A DNA stretch of 64,000 nt from Acanthosepion pharaonis. Its lineage: Eukaryota > Mollusca > Cephalopoda > Sepiida > Sepiidae. Position numbers and translations under genes: made by a program. Where the stretch lies: the NCBI GenBank assembly GCA_903632075.3, contig CAHIKZ030004123.1:4106001-4170000 (forward strand), written 5' to 3'. Below the pieces are notes generated by a model, which saw only the letters and a program-made list of their open reading frames with translations, was not told the origin of the DNA and ran no database searches. Shown in pieces: positions 1 through 10,619 of the stretch. Position 1 is the first letter of the stretch. Each line of letters begins with the position of its first letter.

Positions 1-929
1 TTCAAGCAATGGTTAAATAATTTTGTTAAGATCGGGCATAGTTCCGGGCTGATAGTCTTAAAGACAATCATTTTTATGTGAGCTAGTGTCTTTTTTTAGG
101 TCAAAAATTTTGATGAGTCTTGAGACTTCCTGGGCTGTAATAAAAATACAACTGAGATTATATTCCATGCGATGGTAGAAGTCAGGATGGGGATGTCTTA
201 TGTCTTCAAATGTTGAATTAGAGGCAAAGAGGGAGAGGAAAAGTGTCTGACAAGGAAGCCTCTATTCAGAATTTGGTTGGTGATCTTCCAGACTTTTTGG
301 GATCCAAATTGTTTGTTTACAACTTTGGCCTGAGCCATTTGTGCATAGCTAAATTTTGTGTTTTCCTGAACTTTCTTGCAGCAATTGCAGGCAGTTTTAA
401 ATGTAGTAGGTGTCTAATTACATTGCTCCTTGTGATAGATATTGAAGTATTGGTTACAGTGAGCTATGCCTGAAGCTCATTTAGAGGTGAACCTGGAGCT
501 GGCTGTTTGGTTTTTGCTGGAAATTTTTAGGAGGTATAAAACTTTTCATTCCAGAAAGGATCTATTTTGAAATGAGGGCAACAGTTTTGGAGAAGTTTGA
601 GAGAGGAGCTTCTGCCATGAAGTTCTAAAGTCGTCTCAGTCTGCCTTCGTGTAGCAAAAAATTGTTCTATGGAACAGTAAATCAGAAAAAAATTGTTCTA
701 CGGAACAGTAAATGCCTTTGGTTTGGCATCAGTTAGGACTTCTGACTAGAGAATGGATTAACATGCCTGGAGGTGGGGGTTAAGACTTTCACAAAGTATT
801 TTTCAGTGCAGGATGTGAGCAAGAGGGCAAGGAGGTTTACCTGATCTCCTACTGCATCAGGAAAGCAGGTAGGTGATAAAGAAGTCTCTGTAGTACTTGC
901 CTTGTATTTCGTCAAAAATTAGCATCATA
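1..929. other. Unclassified sequence, no gene seen
   Basis: No recognisable coding region, transposon end or RNA gene was found. The only short open frames are isolated, lysine/leucine-rich and without motif. Part of it (656-713) is a two-unit tandem duplication described separately. Confidence 0.4.
656..713. repeat. Two-unit tandem duplication, about 31 bp
   Basis: Two adjacent units share the core GGAACAGTAAAT preceded by AAAATTGTTCTA; they start near 656 and 686 and differ by one base (TGG versus CGG). Confidence 0.7.
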
Positions 930-1095
930 ACACTTGTAACAGCAAAATTGTCCAAATCATGTAAAAGTAAGTGTCCATTTGTTAGATTAAGCTTTGAACT
1001 GTTTTATCTTACAAATGATTAGAGATATCTTACTGGAATTCTCCAGGGTTTTTATAACACTATTGGACTCTACTTTGTGTAATAAGAATGTATAA

Positions 1096-1757
1096 TCATA
1101 CTTATTATAAAACCCAGGTTGTGTGTGTGTCTGTTCGTTTATATATTCGATCGGATTTCCTACATTTTTCAACCGATTTCAACAAAACTTCACAGGACTA
1201 CGTAAAATTACCTTGCGGTGGTTCTGACAGCATCCAAAATTGGGAAAACACAATTGTTTTTGCACAAAATCAATTTGAAAACATGATTAAGAGGCATTGC
1301 TGTCGCGAGAATGAAAGGGGGATAACTCATATCGATTTATACTTATTATAAAACCCAGGTTGTTTGTGTGTGTGTCTGTGTTTGTTTATAGATGGGATTG
1401 GATTTCCTACATTTTTCAACCAATTTCAACAAAACTTCACTTTTTTTTGGCAGGTAGTGTTTCTTATTGTCTTGCACACTTTTTTCTTTATTTTTACATT
1501 CAGAATGCTTTAAAAATTCCATTGACAAGACAATTGTTTATAATAAAATTCTATTCAATCGGTAGACTCATAACGATTGAAAACAATGTTTTTGATTGGG
1601 TTTGACCAATTCATAAAAAAAAAAAAAAAAAAAAACAAGACATGCATGTCCATCAACCTTAAACAGTAATCTTTGTCAATTTTATTTTTCAGTCTTTATG
1701 ATGGTCGATACTTGATCTATCTCTTACTGTTACATATCCGGGCAACGCTACTGCTAG
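1096..1757 (+). mobile_element. Non-autonomous Helitron-like insertion with duplicated 5' end
   Basis: The left end (TC at 1096, preceded by A) reads TCATACTTATTATAAAACCC, then a GT-rich tract and a conserved block ending in CATTTTTCAACCGATTTCAA. This is typical of animal Helitron 5' regions. Nearly the same 95-bp block occurs again from 1332, also starting with TC after an A. The right end has a degenerate CCGGGCAACGC motif followed by CTAG at 1754-1757 and a T, matching Helitron 3' ends (CTRR) and insertion between A and T. No Rep/helicase coding is present. The doubled 5' end could be a nested second copy or a rolling-circle end duplication. The GC hairpin before CTAG is poorly preserved. 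Confidence 0.55.
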
Positions 1758-1879
1758 TTACTTTAACAGAAGAATCATGATGAATCGATCATAAATGAAA
1801 ATGTTATGTTTATCATTAATCATAACTAAGGATCGGAAGCTCATGGAGGATTGAAATAAAGTTCAAATATATATTCCCA

Positions 1880-2290
1880 GATCATTTTCCAAATTATTCA
1901 AGATGATCTTCACCCTCTCTAACCTTCTAACTTCCTGTCCTGGAGTAACAAGTTGCCTCACAAGTTTCATGTATGATTTCATTTACAAGCCTTTTTTTTT
2001 CACTGCTCTTTGGACTATCATAGCTGAAACTCCTCTCACACATGCCAAATGTTTTATGAGTTGAGTTGGATCTTTTCTAATTGATCTCTTTAACTCTACA
2101 TTGAAATGATAAACCTTCTTCCTAATCCAATTCTCCTCTCTACTGTTCCCTCTTTTTTAAAACTTATTCACCGTTCTGTTTATGGTTCTTGGATGGACTT
2201 TGAAGATGGAAGCCAGAGTATGAATGATGGTACCACTACCAAAGGCCTGAATGATCTTTCTCCTTTCACCATTCCTCATCTGGGAAGTCA
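1880..2290 (-). pseudogene. Tc1/mariner transposase N-terminal remnant
   Basis: Read on the minus strand from an ATG at about 2279, the translation gives a paired helix-turn-helix region: RRKIIQAFGSG, then VHPRTINRTVNKF followed by a stop, and about 35 residues later VSAMIVQRAVKKKGL followed by a stop. These match the two HTH units of Tc1/mariner transposases (an I-A-x-x-F-x-V-x-x-T-V-x-R type helix and a V-S-x-x-T-V-x-R-x-L-K-K-x-G-L type helix). Further downstream (towards 1880) VRQLVTPGQEVRRLERVKII resembles the following linker. At least two in-frame stops make it non-functional. The DDE catalytic core is not recognisable. The inverted ends of the host element lie either side. Confidence 0.7.
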
Positions 2291-2543
2291 GTGGGGCTGA
2301 CAAAAAATCATTTTAATCTGTTCCCTTTCTAGCTGAATAACTCAAAAAGTTTTTTTTTTTTTAGTGATTCTTATAACAAATGATGTCAAGATGACTAAAC
2401 ATCTTATCTGAAAATTTGGGGGGAAAAAAAAAACTCAATTAGTTTAGTTTTTTTTTTTTTTTTTTTTTAAGATCTTAAACTTTTTGTGGGATGGACAATT
2501 ATGCTGTTACATGATTTGGACAATTTTGCTGTTACACCCGGTA

Positions 2544-3321
2544 TGCAGGAAATCAGAGTTTTCGTTTATTGCATCTCCACTACAGGGAAACGCGTCTTTA
2601 ATTGCCATGGATGTGGCGGTTTAGGTAGTTTGGCTATTAGGTATGAGTAGCCCAGGATTGTGAGCTCCTGCAGTGAGATAGTTATCCTTTGGAATGTGTC
2701 CTTTTCTATCTCAAATGTGCCTTCGGATTTCAGTGCCACACATGTTTCTTTTGCATTACTGTGCAATAAAAAAAGCCTGAAAAAGCAGTAGATTGTCTTG
2801 CTATCTGTTTTATCAAGAAAATAAGATGTCTTCTTATTGTTGATTACCCTTTGTCTTTCTCTTCCATTTTCCAAAGAAGTAAACATTTTAACAAATGAAT
2901 GAAGTATGTATTAAAGATTCCTCTCTCAATCTATTATAGCTGAACCATGATTTTTCATGCCTCAATTTAATGTTAATTTAAATATGAGATGAGATCAGAG
3001 TTCATTATCATTATTAATTTTGGATTGTATTTACTTTCAACTTTATTATTTCGTTATTTTTGTCACAAGAGTTTAAAATGGAAGTAAATATGAGTGAAAA
3101 TTAATGTTGATAATTGGTAATGCTTCATCTGATAAAAAAAATCAAAAATAATATTTTCGGTCAAAGTTGATTTTGTATTTTCTTTTCTTTATGACTATTT
3201 TATCCTATTTTGATTAAACCCTGATTAAGACACTAGAAACCCAACATTGATAAACTCATCAATAATAAACACACACACACACACACATATACAAATATGC
3301 ATGCGCATGTGTATAGATTAT
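2544..3321. other. Unclassified AT-rich sequence with a short CA repeat
   Basis: No motif-bearing frame was found. A (CA)n tract of about 18 bp sits near 3270-3288. The minus frame at 2566-2886 has no recognisable domain. Confidence 0.4.
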
Positions 3322-3582
3322 GGCAATATGTGGGTGGTGTAAAGAATAACAACTTGGAATTGGAAATCAGAGCTTAGCTCCAATTGCAGTCAGATTCATT
3401 AAATTTATTTATGCACAAATACACTTGGGAAAGACATGAATCCACCTCTTCTTTCCCCAGCTATGAGTTAATTAGTATTAATATTAATTGTATTAGTAAA
3501 TCATTATCTCCCAAAAAGATTCTTCCAATCTAAAAATATTTTCTGGTTTTAAATAACAAGTCATAAAAAACAAAGTAATCAA

Positions 3583-3584
<2 letters not shown>
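3322..3584 (+). mobile_element. SINE, tRNA-like head plus shared tail (5S part absent)
   Basis: The head GTGGGTGGTGTAAAGAATAAC resembles a tRNA-Arg A box. The tail has the family hallmarks in order: ATGAATCCACCTCTTCT, CAGCTATGAGTTAATTAGTA, AATCTAAAAATATTTTCTGG and CATAAAA. The 5S-derived segment seen in longer relatives is missing, by 5' truncation or as a separate subfamily. Confidence 0.75.

Positions 3585-3619
<35 letters not shown>
3585..3619. repeat. (TA)n microsatellite
   Basis: About 35 bp of alternating TA directly follows the SINE tail. Confidence 0.95.
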
Positions 3620-3625
<6 letters not shown>

Positions 3626-3790
3626 TGTTTAAACGTTATTTTCAGAATATGTGTTCTGTCAGTATGTGAAATTGCATCCCCTAGGGGAAACGGTCATCAG
3701 ATATGACTAGCCTGGTTTGTATCTTGCTGGAGGGTGCAGATTCTTGTGCTATACCTGGTCAAATGCTTTTATGTAATCCATAAAATATAA

Positions 3791-4097
3791 ACACTATTTA
3801 CATTATTCAGACTATTGTCCTCATCTTTGTCGCCATATTTATTACATTTCGGCCATTGTACACTCTGCCCTTCTTCAGGTGGGTGGAATGTCGAACTGAA
3901 CCCTTTATTTCGCTCACTGGGGTAGACTGTTCTAGTTCCATGTGCCATGTTTAATGCATGTCAGTTGTCAGTTATCTCCTGTTAATTCCCCTCTCCAAGT
4001 TCTCCACTGAAAAAGGCCGGAGTGTACAATGGCCAAAACTTTGTAATAAATATGGCGACAAAGATAAGGACAATAGTCTGAATAATGTAAATAGTGT
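3791..4097. mobile_element. Foldback element with about 90-bp inverted arms, Penelope-like motif
   Basis: Arms at about 3791-3879 and 4006-4097 are near-identical in inverted orientation (core TTGTCGCCATATTTATTAC). The interior, with CACTGGGGTAGACTGTTCTA, recurs inside the foldback at 18845-19260, so this is a family. Each arm, read outward, has the form CTGAAGAAGGGC...GGCCGAAATG, a hairpin followed by GAAA, which resembles terminal repeats of Penelope-like elements. Assignment to that class is inference. Confidence 0.6.
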
Positions 4098-4134
4098 ACA
4101 TAATACCTCATCTCAGAAATATAGACAGATACAT

Positions 4135-4295
4135 TTATTTTAATACATTTATTATATTAATATAATAATAATTATTATTATAATAATATTATTATAATAT
4201 AAATATTATAATATAATAATATAATATTATTATAATAATATTATAATTAATATAATATTTATTATATTAATATTTATATTATATTTTAATATAAG
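4135..4295. repeat. AT-only low-complexity tract
   Basis: About 160 bp of TAATAT/ATTATA permutations with no G or C over most of the stretch. It has many short self-complementary segments. Confidence 0.85.
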
Positions 4296-4299
4296 TGCG

Positions 4300-5170
4300 C
4301 ATCTTTCTGCATTTGTATTGCTCTCACCAATATCATTCTAATCATAAATATTGCATTTCTTGTTCCAGTGTCCTTGACAAAACTGCACTGTTCTTGTCTT
4401 CCATCTTATTGTACATTAAATAAACTTTATAGAATGGTCTGTAAGAAGAAAAATAATACTTTTGATAGACCCAAATATATAATAATAATATGTTAGTCAT
4501 TGATAGGCTTTTGATGTGTACATGAAATAAACTTTGGAGTAAAGGGCTAAAAAAAGAAAAGGCGAAATACTTTTGATACACTCTAATATTTTAGAGAGAT
4601 TACATTAAAATTTCTCTGCCAATTTTACTTAATGTCCTAATGATATGAATCATACTTTCTATAGGTTTTATAGATTGAGTTTTGTCTTAGTATATTTATA
4701 TCTCACCCAGATTATTTTGGGTTAATTATTATCATTACTTTTTTTTTTTTAAAATAAAAATTTAAGTAGAAGGCGCCACAGTTTTCAGAATGCATGATTG
4801 AATTCATCATTTTTAATACTGTTCATTATAAACTGGTTTAAAAGTAGCTATTGTTTGGAAAGTCAATTAAAATCATCTGTCCTTTATGGAAGAGAGAGTG
4901 TTTATAAGTTCAAATCCTAATCTCTCTTTATTTAGCAAATAAAGATTAGATTATAAGATTATAATGAGATTAAATGTCAGGTCAGTGGCCTGTCTGTAGC
5001 TGAAATATTCATGTGTTTCACATTGGTACCAAAGGTCGATGGTAGCGCTCAAGGATTTTGGATGCTATTTTGTTTCGTTTTCTCTTTACTTAGAAGACTT
5101 GTGCAACACAATATGTACCTATTGTTTTGCTTGAGAATTTGTTCACTTATAAGCAACATTGAGGGTGTTT
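4300..5170. other. Unclassified AT-rich sequence
   Basis: No coding motif or repeat family was recognised. A pair of near-identical phrases (ACTTTTGATA...) near 4455 and 4565 suggests a small local duplication. Confidence 0.35.
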
Positions 5171-5175
5171 TTTAA

Positions 5176-5520
5176 TCATTTCACCCCAAGCAAAGCAATA
5201 AAGCTATTAAGATGCAAGGAGTTATTGAGAATGAATGAATCTGAGAAAGAGAAAAAACATTAAGAAGAGAGGACAATAAAAGAACAGGATCAAGGAGACA
5301 GGCGATGACAGTTAACATTGCAATTAAATTTTTGAAGATTAAAGTTGACTGAAAAGCAAGAAACTGAAAGAGTTTCACAAGGATGAAGTGCAAGAGAAGC
5401 AACTGTTAGCATAGAACTTACAGTTAAATCTAGCCATTTCAACTGCAAAATGAGACCTATCTACCAATCTGGTACTGTACTTAAATTTGTAAAATCAAGG
5501 TACCAAAGAACAAGAAATAA
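5176..5520 (-). mobile_element. LINE-A 3' fragment (jockey/CR1-like RT tail)
   Basis: On the minus strand this is the 3' part of a non-LTR retrotransposon present many times in the window. It carries the coding end corresponding to SFLWNSL...LQKFKCNVN in better copies, then a 3' UTR ending at the shared terminus TCACCCCAAGCAAAGCAATA (plus-strand writing). It is 5' truncated near 5520 and followed immediately by a second copy in the same orientation. Confidence 0.75.
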
Positions 5521-5529
5521 GACAGATAA

Positions 5530-5990
5530 TGATTAAATTTTGTTTAAATATTTGAAGATCAACGTTGACTGGGAAGTAAGAATCTAAAAGAGTTCTACAA
5601 GTGAGAAGTACAATAGAAGAAACTATTAGAATGGAACTTATGATTACATCTTGCCATTTCAACTATAAAATAATGAGACCTTGCTACCAATCTAGTACTG
5701 CACTTAAATTCATAAAGTCTAGGTACTATAGAGGAAAGCACATCAGAACAATTACTATGAAAATATTTATTGAAACGGTACAGGTGAGCAATGTTACAGT
5801 AGTGGGGAAAATGACTGAAACTGAGAGGTCAGGTCAGGACCAATAACATTGCAGATTCTTCTTTGGTTTTTAACAAGAATCTTTAAATTTATAGGAGAAG
5901 TACCAGACCAGGTGCGTCAGCAATATTCAATATATGGACAAATGGTAAACTTTTCAAGGTTTAAGATAGATTCTTATGAAAAAAATTGTT
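5530..5990 (-). mobile_element. LINE-A fragment, second tandem copy
   Basis: Same family and orientation as the preceding fragment but extending further into the reverse transcriptase tail. The minus-strand reading covers the region equivalent to LDKIQRRICN through YKYFHGNCSDEL and RSHHFTVEM. It lacks the 3' UTR, so the two fragments may be one rearranged insertion or two insertions. Confidence 0.75.
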
Positions 5991-6307
5991 TAGAACTTTA
6001 TCTACACATAATAGGCTACCAGTACTTGATCTAGCTTTTTTTTTATAATGCTATAAATAATATATGATAGAATTTTAAGATTTGTTTAACAATTGAACTC
6101 ATTCTTTGTTGCTCATTTTGTGGACACAAAGTTTTTGGCTGATCCATTCTACAGCCTTCTTCAGGTAAATAATCTATACAGAAAGGAATGCAGATCCCCC
6201 TTTTTTTTTTCTTTTAAAAAAAAAAGAAAAGAAAATAGTTAATATACCCCTGTATAATACAGGGGTTCTAATCTAGATACAAGTGTTCCCCAATTCCTTC
6301 CCCACCA

Positions 6308-6655
6308 GTATTCATAGGATTATCAAAGTTAAGCAACGTTGAGCCTGTTCACTACCTAGAATGGGGACTGCTTGATGGGTGCTGTAAGCTTGATGTACAG
6401 GTGTTGTGATGGATAATGGATCCAAATTAGAAATTCAAGAGCCGAACTGAAATTCCACTTATGTTCATTTATATTCCCTTATGTGCAAATACCTTTAAGA
6501 ATGATAGGAATCCATCTCTTCACCCCTAGCTATGAGTTAATTAGTAGCACTTTTATCAGTAATGCATCATTATTTAAAAAAAAAATTCTGACCATCTAAA
6601 AAATATTTTTTAGCTTTAAATAACCTGCAAAAAGGTTGATAACAAATCAATCCAC
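6308..6655 (+). mobile_element. 5S/tRNA chimeric SINE, 5' degenerate
   Basis: A 5S-like segment contains TCAAAGTTAAGCAACGTTGA, GGGGACTGCTTG and GGGTGCTGTAAGCTT. These align with the 5S internal control region and 3' end. Next come GTGATGGATAATGG (tRNA-like A box), then the common tail (CAGCTATGAGTTAATTAGTA, CATCTAAAAAATATTTTTTA, GCAAAAAGGTTGATAA). Confidence 0.8.
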
Positions 6656-7117
6656 TGATTCCTTCCCAATAAAATGATGTATCCTTAAAGAAGACAAAGG
6701 TGGTACTCAAGTGAAAAGAATAGCAACACAAGCGTAGATGAAAGAAAGGGAGGTTTATTGTAAAAGAGAATACACTACTGAAAGACAGGGAATCGGGTGA
6801 CAGGCTAGTAACTTCCAAAGCAAGTTCCTGGTATATCCTGTGCTCATTATATATATATACCGATATAGTCAGTCCACATTGGCGATAAGGAGTGTGGGAC
6901 ATTCCAATACAACAAATGAAGTAAAAGAATGAGTTTTTAAAAAAAAAAAAAAAGCATGGATTTTGAATGTTAAATGCTGATTTCTAGGCAGGCCCTCCCC
7001 CACTTGAAATATTGGTACAACACAATATGTTGTAAATATCTATATGCCCCATTTTCCCCCACTTATAGCAAAGGTCAACAATCAACATTTTAAATACTGA
7101 TTTTCTAAGCAGGCAAT

Positions 7118-7230
7118 TTTTTTTTGTACTAATTTTCATCGTTTACAAGGCTCAAGAGCCACTCAAGGTAGCAGTTACAGAAGGAGCAATAAGAGTAAAA
7201 GGTGTAGTTTATAAGGATATGTGGAAAGAT
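7118..7230 (-). mobile_element. LINE-D 3' end fragment
   Basis: Contains the block CAAGAGCCACTCAAGGTAGC and the following AGTAAAAGGTGTAGTTTATA that recur at 10.1, 17.5, 33.4 and 47.5 kb. The longer copy at 10.1-10.6 kb shows that this block is the 3' end of a non-LTR retrotransposon lying on the minus strand. Confidence 0.6.
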
Positions 7231-7365
7231 AATGGTTAGCTCTAATGCTAACCATTATCTTTCAACTCAAACAGCTTCTTCCCCATGACCCTCTTCTTTC
7301 TAGAACTGACTCTCAAGAGGATGCTTTCCCAACTACTTCATTGGGAAGAAGCTGTTTAAATTGAA
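7224..7365. repeat. Two adjacent strong hairpins
   Basis: First hairpin: perfect 17-bp arms at 7224-7240 and 7247-7263 (GAAAGATAATGGTTAGC) with a 6-nt loop. Second: arms at 7261-7283 and 7343-7365, 21 of 23 positions paired, containing a perfect 15-bp stem AAACAGCTTCTTCCC. They touch at 7261-7263. Confidence 0.85.
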
Positions 7366-7369
7366 TTTA

Positions 7370-8630
7370 CTTAAATATTTCCTGCCACACAATAGCCAGT
7401 AGATATCTACATTTGTTTGACACCTATTTTCCTTGACTCTGCCTGAGGCCAACATCTGATTCCAGATAAAAGGCCAAGATTTTGAATGCTAATTTTCTCA
7501 GCCTAATATTAAAGTTATCTCCACTTGAAAGATTACCACAACACAATCTTCTTTCTTACCTTTGACCTTATGCCACTCAAATCTAATCCAAGTAAATATC
7601 AATAAGATTAATCCTCTTTTGCTTATATATATATGATCTTGTTAAAAACCATGACTAGCTGACACAAAAAGATTCTCTGTTGCTTTCATCTGTTGGCTTT
7701 TGTGTTCTTTTGATAACCTTGAGTGTGTGGAGTGGTTAGGGCAGGGTGTTTTGTCATATCTGGGCCTCTGTAGATTTGATATTGGCATTGTTACCTAAAT
7801 GTTAATCAGTTCATTATCACAGGGTTTTTCTTGCTTATTTGTTTTATTTTTTTTGTTTTATTTTTCAGGTGAGTGAAAGCTTTTCTTCTGAGTCTACCTG
7901 GTCAGGTAAGTTATCGTGTCAGTCAAATATCCATCGATTGTGTTTGTTTTTAATCCTTTCGTATTTACTCTGATTTGATATATCTATTGGTTCAACAATT
8001 TTTTTCTACATTCTTATATGCATGTTTTAAAAAAAGTATTTACTATGCAAGATAAATCTGTATTGTTTACTAAAAACAAATATGTACTTGCATATGCAAA
8101 ATGTAAAGGTGTCTTTAAAACAAGTATTTTAGTAGGCATCTGATAATATTTTACTTTTAAAACAAACTATAAACTATCAGATTATCGTCATTACACAAAT
8201 TTATCTTGTACTTCTATTATTTTATTAGCATCTGTAGGGATTGCCACTTTGCAAAAGGCCATCTCTTCAGCTTTGAATTGAGCATGTGACTCAAAAGGCT
8301 CACTTAAATTTTGTAAGCTTTGTGTATATGAGAGATGAAAAGCTTGTGTATCATCTTAGAGTTAATCTGATCTTTATGCCCTCTTATGTGACTCCCCCCA
8401 CACACACACACACCTTCAAATACAAACATAAAATATGATTTTATGATGTACATAAAATATTTATTTACATTATCTCTCTAAATATTAACATGTCCACTCT
8501 TGTATCAACGCAAAAATGTAAATACGTGCACACTTTTAAATTTTAGCCCTGTTATTATATATCAAGCACTGTTTTATTGCCACCAGCACTCAATGTGAGA
8601 TATTTTATACACATACATAAACATATATCT
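7370..8630. other. Unclassified AT-rich sequence
   Basis: No transposon family or coding motif was recognised over about 1.2 kb. Short TA and CA runs occur near 7625 and 8398-8413. Confidence 0.35.
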
Positions 8631-8635
8631 ATAAA

Positions 8636-9163
8636 GGGTGTATCAAAAATACTTTTACAAACTTTGGGGGTGGGTTCTTCACACCAAAACAAGGACCAAA
8701 GTCCATATAAACACATGCCCACAAATCCTTCCTTTTTGAGTTTAAAGAAAGTTTTTGGTAGAATACGACTTATGTTGACATGTAGACTAGGTTACATTTG
8801 TTATTCGTGTACATTTGTGGCTAGTCTGTATTCAATGTTTAATGTGTGTAGTAGTGAGTTAACTCAGAAGTGTTCCATTTAACAATGGTAGAATAGTCAT
8901 ATCATGAGCAGGTGGATATGATTTTTACATGCAGCCACATGAACGAAAATGATCATTAGGCTGCACGGTTGTATCAGATTGTGGAGACAGGATTTGTGGC
9001 ACCACAAACTATGGATCAAGGAAAACTGAGATTTGCTGATACACCTGACCACAAAGAGGTATGACAATGACCTTTTGAACATAGGCCTATATGGATATTT
9101 TACGTTGTTTTAGTGTCAGGAACCTGCCCCAAAGTGTTTATAAAAGTATTTTTGATACACCCT
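8636..9163 (+). mobile_element. Short TIR element with transposase HTH remnant
   Basis: Terminal inverted repeats of about 44 bp (AGGGTGTATCAAAAATACTT at the left, the complement at the right end 9163) bound a 528-bp element. Inside, the plus strand near 8908-9060 reads VDMIFTCSHMNEND, a stop, AARLYQIVETGFVAPQT and FADTPDHKE. This resembles the DUF4817-type helix-turn-helix found at the start of many animal transposases (D-M-I-F...A-A-R-L-Y...T-G-S-V). No catalytic domain remains, so the element is non-autonomous. A target duplication is not clear. The HTH reading crosses a stop and is moderate evidence. Confidence 0.6.
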
Positions 9164-9211
9164 CTGTGTGTGTGTGTATATATATATATATAGTGTATAT
9201 TTTGGCAGCAT

Positions 9212-9892
9212 GTTTTCATTGAATAATTTAGACAGGTTTTGTCTACTTGTTTTCAATTGAATCCTTTCATATTCACGGACAAGCTTTTTGGTGTCATTAT
9301 TAAAGGAAGAGAGAAAATCACTGTGTTAATAAATATTATTTTATACTTTTTGTTGGACACACCATCTTGTCATGACGGCTGTTTTCATTTAAATGACATG
9401 TCCAACATTTGTAAATATTTACAACTGCATACCTGTCCACATTGAAAATATATCTAACCTTTTCTTGAAAATAATAATCATAAACTAAAAATTCTCAAAG
9501 CTAACCAAATGTTTTAAAATGTGTACAATAGATAGTTTAAAATATCAATGCTTGCACTAATAGTTTTAATACTTATTTCTTAAAATCTCTTGAAACACCA
9601 TACTTAGTTACCTCCCCTGAAGTGGCTATCAAGTTCACAAGTAAGAAATTTAGCTTTCTGATGAACACAGTAGTTTTTGTCTTTGAAAATGATGGATACT
9701 ACAATATTTGTCTTGAAATAAACAACATGCTGATGATGACATTGTGCTATGCTGAAAGTACTCAAAATGAAATGTGTATCAACACAGTGATTTTCCTTTA
9801 GTAATGACACCAAAAAGCTTGTCCATGAATATGAAAGGATCCAAATGAAAATAAGTGGACAAAACTTGCCTAAATTATTCAATGAAGCCTGT
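9212..9892. mobile_element. Foldback element with about 115-bp inverted arms
   Basis: Arms at about 9212-9336 and 9774-9892 match in inverted orientation (shared core ACAAGCTTTTTGGTGTCATT, and ATTGAATAATTTAG at the outer edge) at roughly 85-90 percent by eye. The 440-bp interior has no recognised coding sequence. It abuts a TCTA microsatellite on the right. Confidence 0.7.
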
Positions 9893-9900
9893 CTCTTTCT

Positions 9901-9901
<1 letters not shown>

Positions 9902-9937
<36 letters not shown>
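9902..9937. repeat. (TCTA)n microsatellite
   Basis: Nine consecutive TATC/TCTA tetranucleotide units. Confidence 0.95.
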
Positions 9938-10079
9938 AAATATGGATTGGAGTCCAACAGAATGATAAGATAACGGAATAAGAAACATGTTTCTGATGAA
10001 GTTTTAATAAAAGTGAAACCTTTTATATATATGAATGGGTTGATGAAAGAGGAAATTTCTCCCCAAAATTGAATTGCTC

Positions 10080-10610
10080 AGAATTTGAGAGGTTCAGCCT
10101 GTACAAAGTCTGAGGGCTGCTCGAGGTGGAGGGTTACAGAGTAAGAGGTGCAGTTTATGCAGATATGTGGGGAAGATAAGACTAGTGGTCAGGGAAGTAA
10201 CATCTTTGGAGTTGGTTCCACAAAGCAGTGGTTTGTGGTATGAAGCTACTCAAGTGGAACTTGCATCACATCAAAAGAATACAAAGGAAATGAGAGCAGT
10301 TTGCTACAGTGTGCATGTCATGGCAGGACTTAGCTCTGAAGGTTAGGACTGGTGGAACTAAGGAATACAGCTCGTCTGAACACTTTCCATGGAAATAATG
10401 ATAGTCTTGTCTGTGAGAAAAGAGTTGTAGAGTGGAAAATAATGTCAGCCACAAGGATGTGGAGATGCTTTTCGACACAAGAGGGGAAAGTGAAACTTGG
10501 CTGCTTCTGTCTGCATATGGCAGCAGTACTTGATTTTCAGCCTAATCTGGCTCTTGTAAACATAGCAGGAGGAGTGAAGTACTTGCTGGAGCAGTACAGG
10601 GAACTGACCA
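10080..10610 (-). mobile_element. LINE-D reverse transcriptase tail, most complete copy
   Basis: On the minus strand frames read YKSQIRLKIKYCC near 10560-10520, DYHYFHGKCSDELYSLVPP near 10420-10360, and SSFIPQTTALWNQL near 10240-10200. This order is that of the C-terminal tail of jockey/CR1-type non-LTR retrotransposon polymerases (YKS-x-IRP-x-MEYC, Y-x-YFHG-x-CS-x-EL-x-x-LVPP, F-x-PRT-x-x-LWN-x-LP). Frameshifts separate the pieces. The 3' end at about 10080 has the same GGCTGCTCGAGGTGGAGGGT-type block as the other LINE-D fragments, which anchors those short copies to a LINE. Confidence 0.7.
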
Positions 10611-10619
10611 TTTCTCTGG

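Larger units (their letters stand above)
930..2541 (-). mobile_element. Tc1/mariner-type DNA transposon, decayed, with nested Helitron
   Basis: A perfect 29-bp inverted repeat lies at 936-964 and 2507-2535. Exactly 6 bp outside each arm is a TA dinucleotide (928-929 and 2542-2543), as expected for the TA target duplication of the IS630/Tc1/mariner superfamily. The right end repeats part of the arm in direct orientation (around 2490-2510), like the subterminal repeats common in this group. Between the ends, the minus strand carries a decayed transposase (1880-2290). A C-terminal remnant may lie at 987-1090 on the minus strand. A Helitron-like insertion (1096-1757) interrupts the element, so its own length is only about 950 bp and an internal deletion is likely. 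The superfamily call is well supported by ends plus HTH; the family is not determined. Confidence 0.7.
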
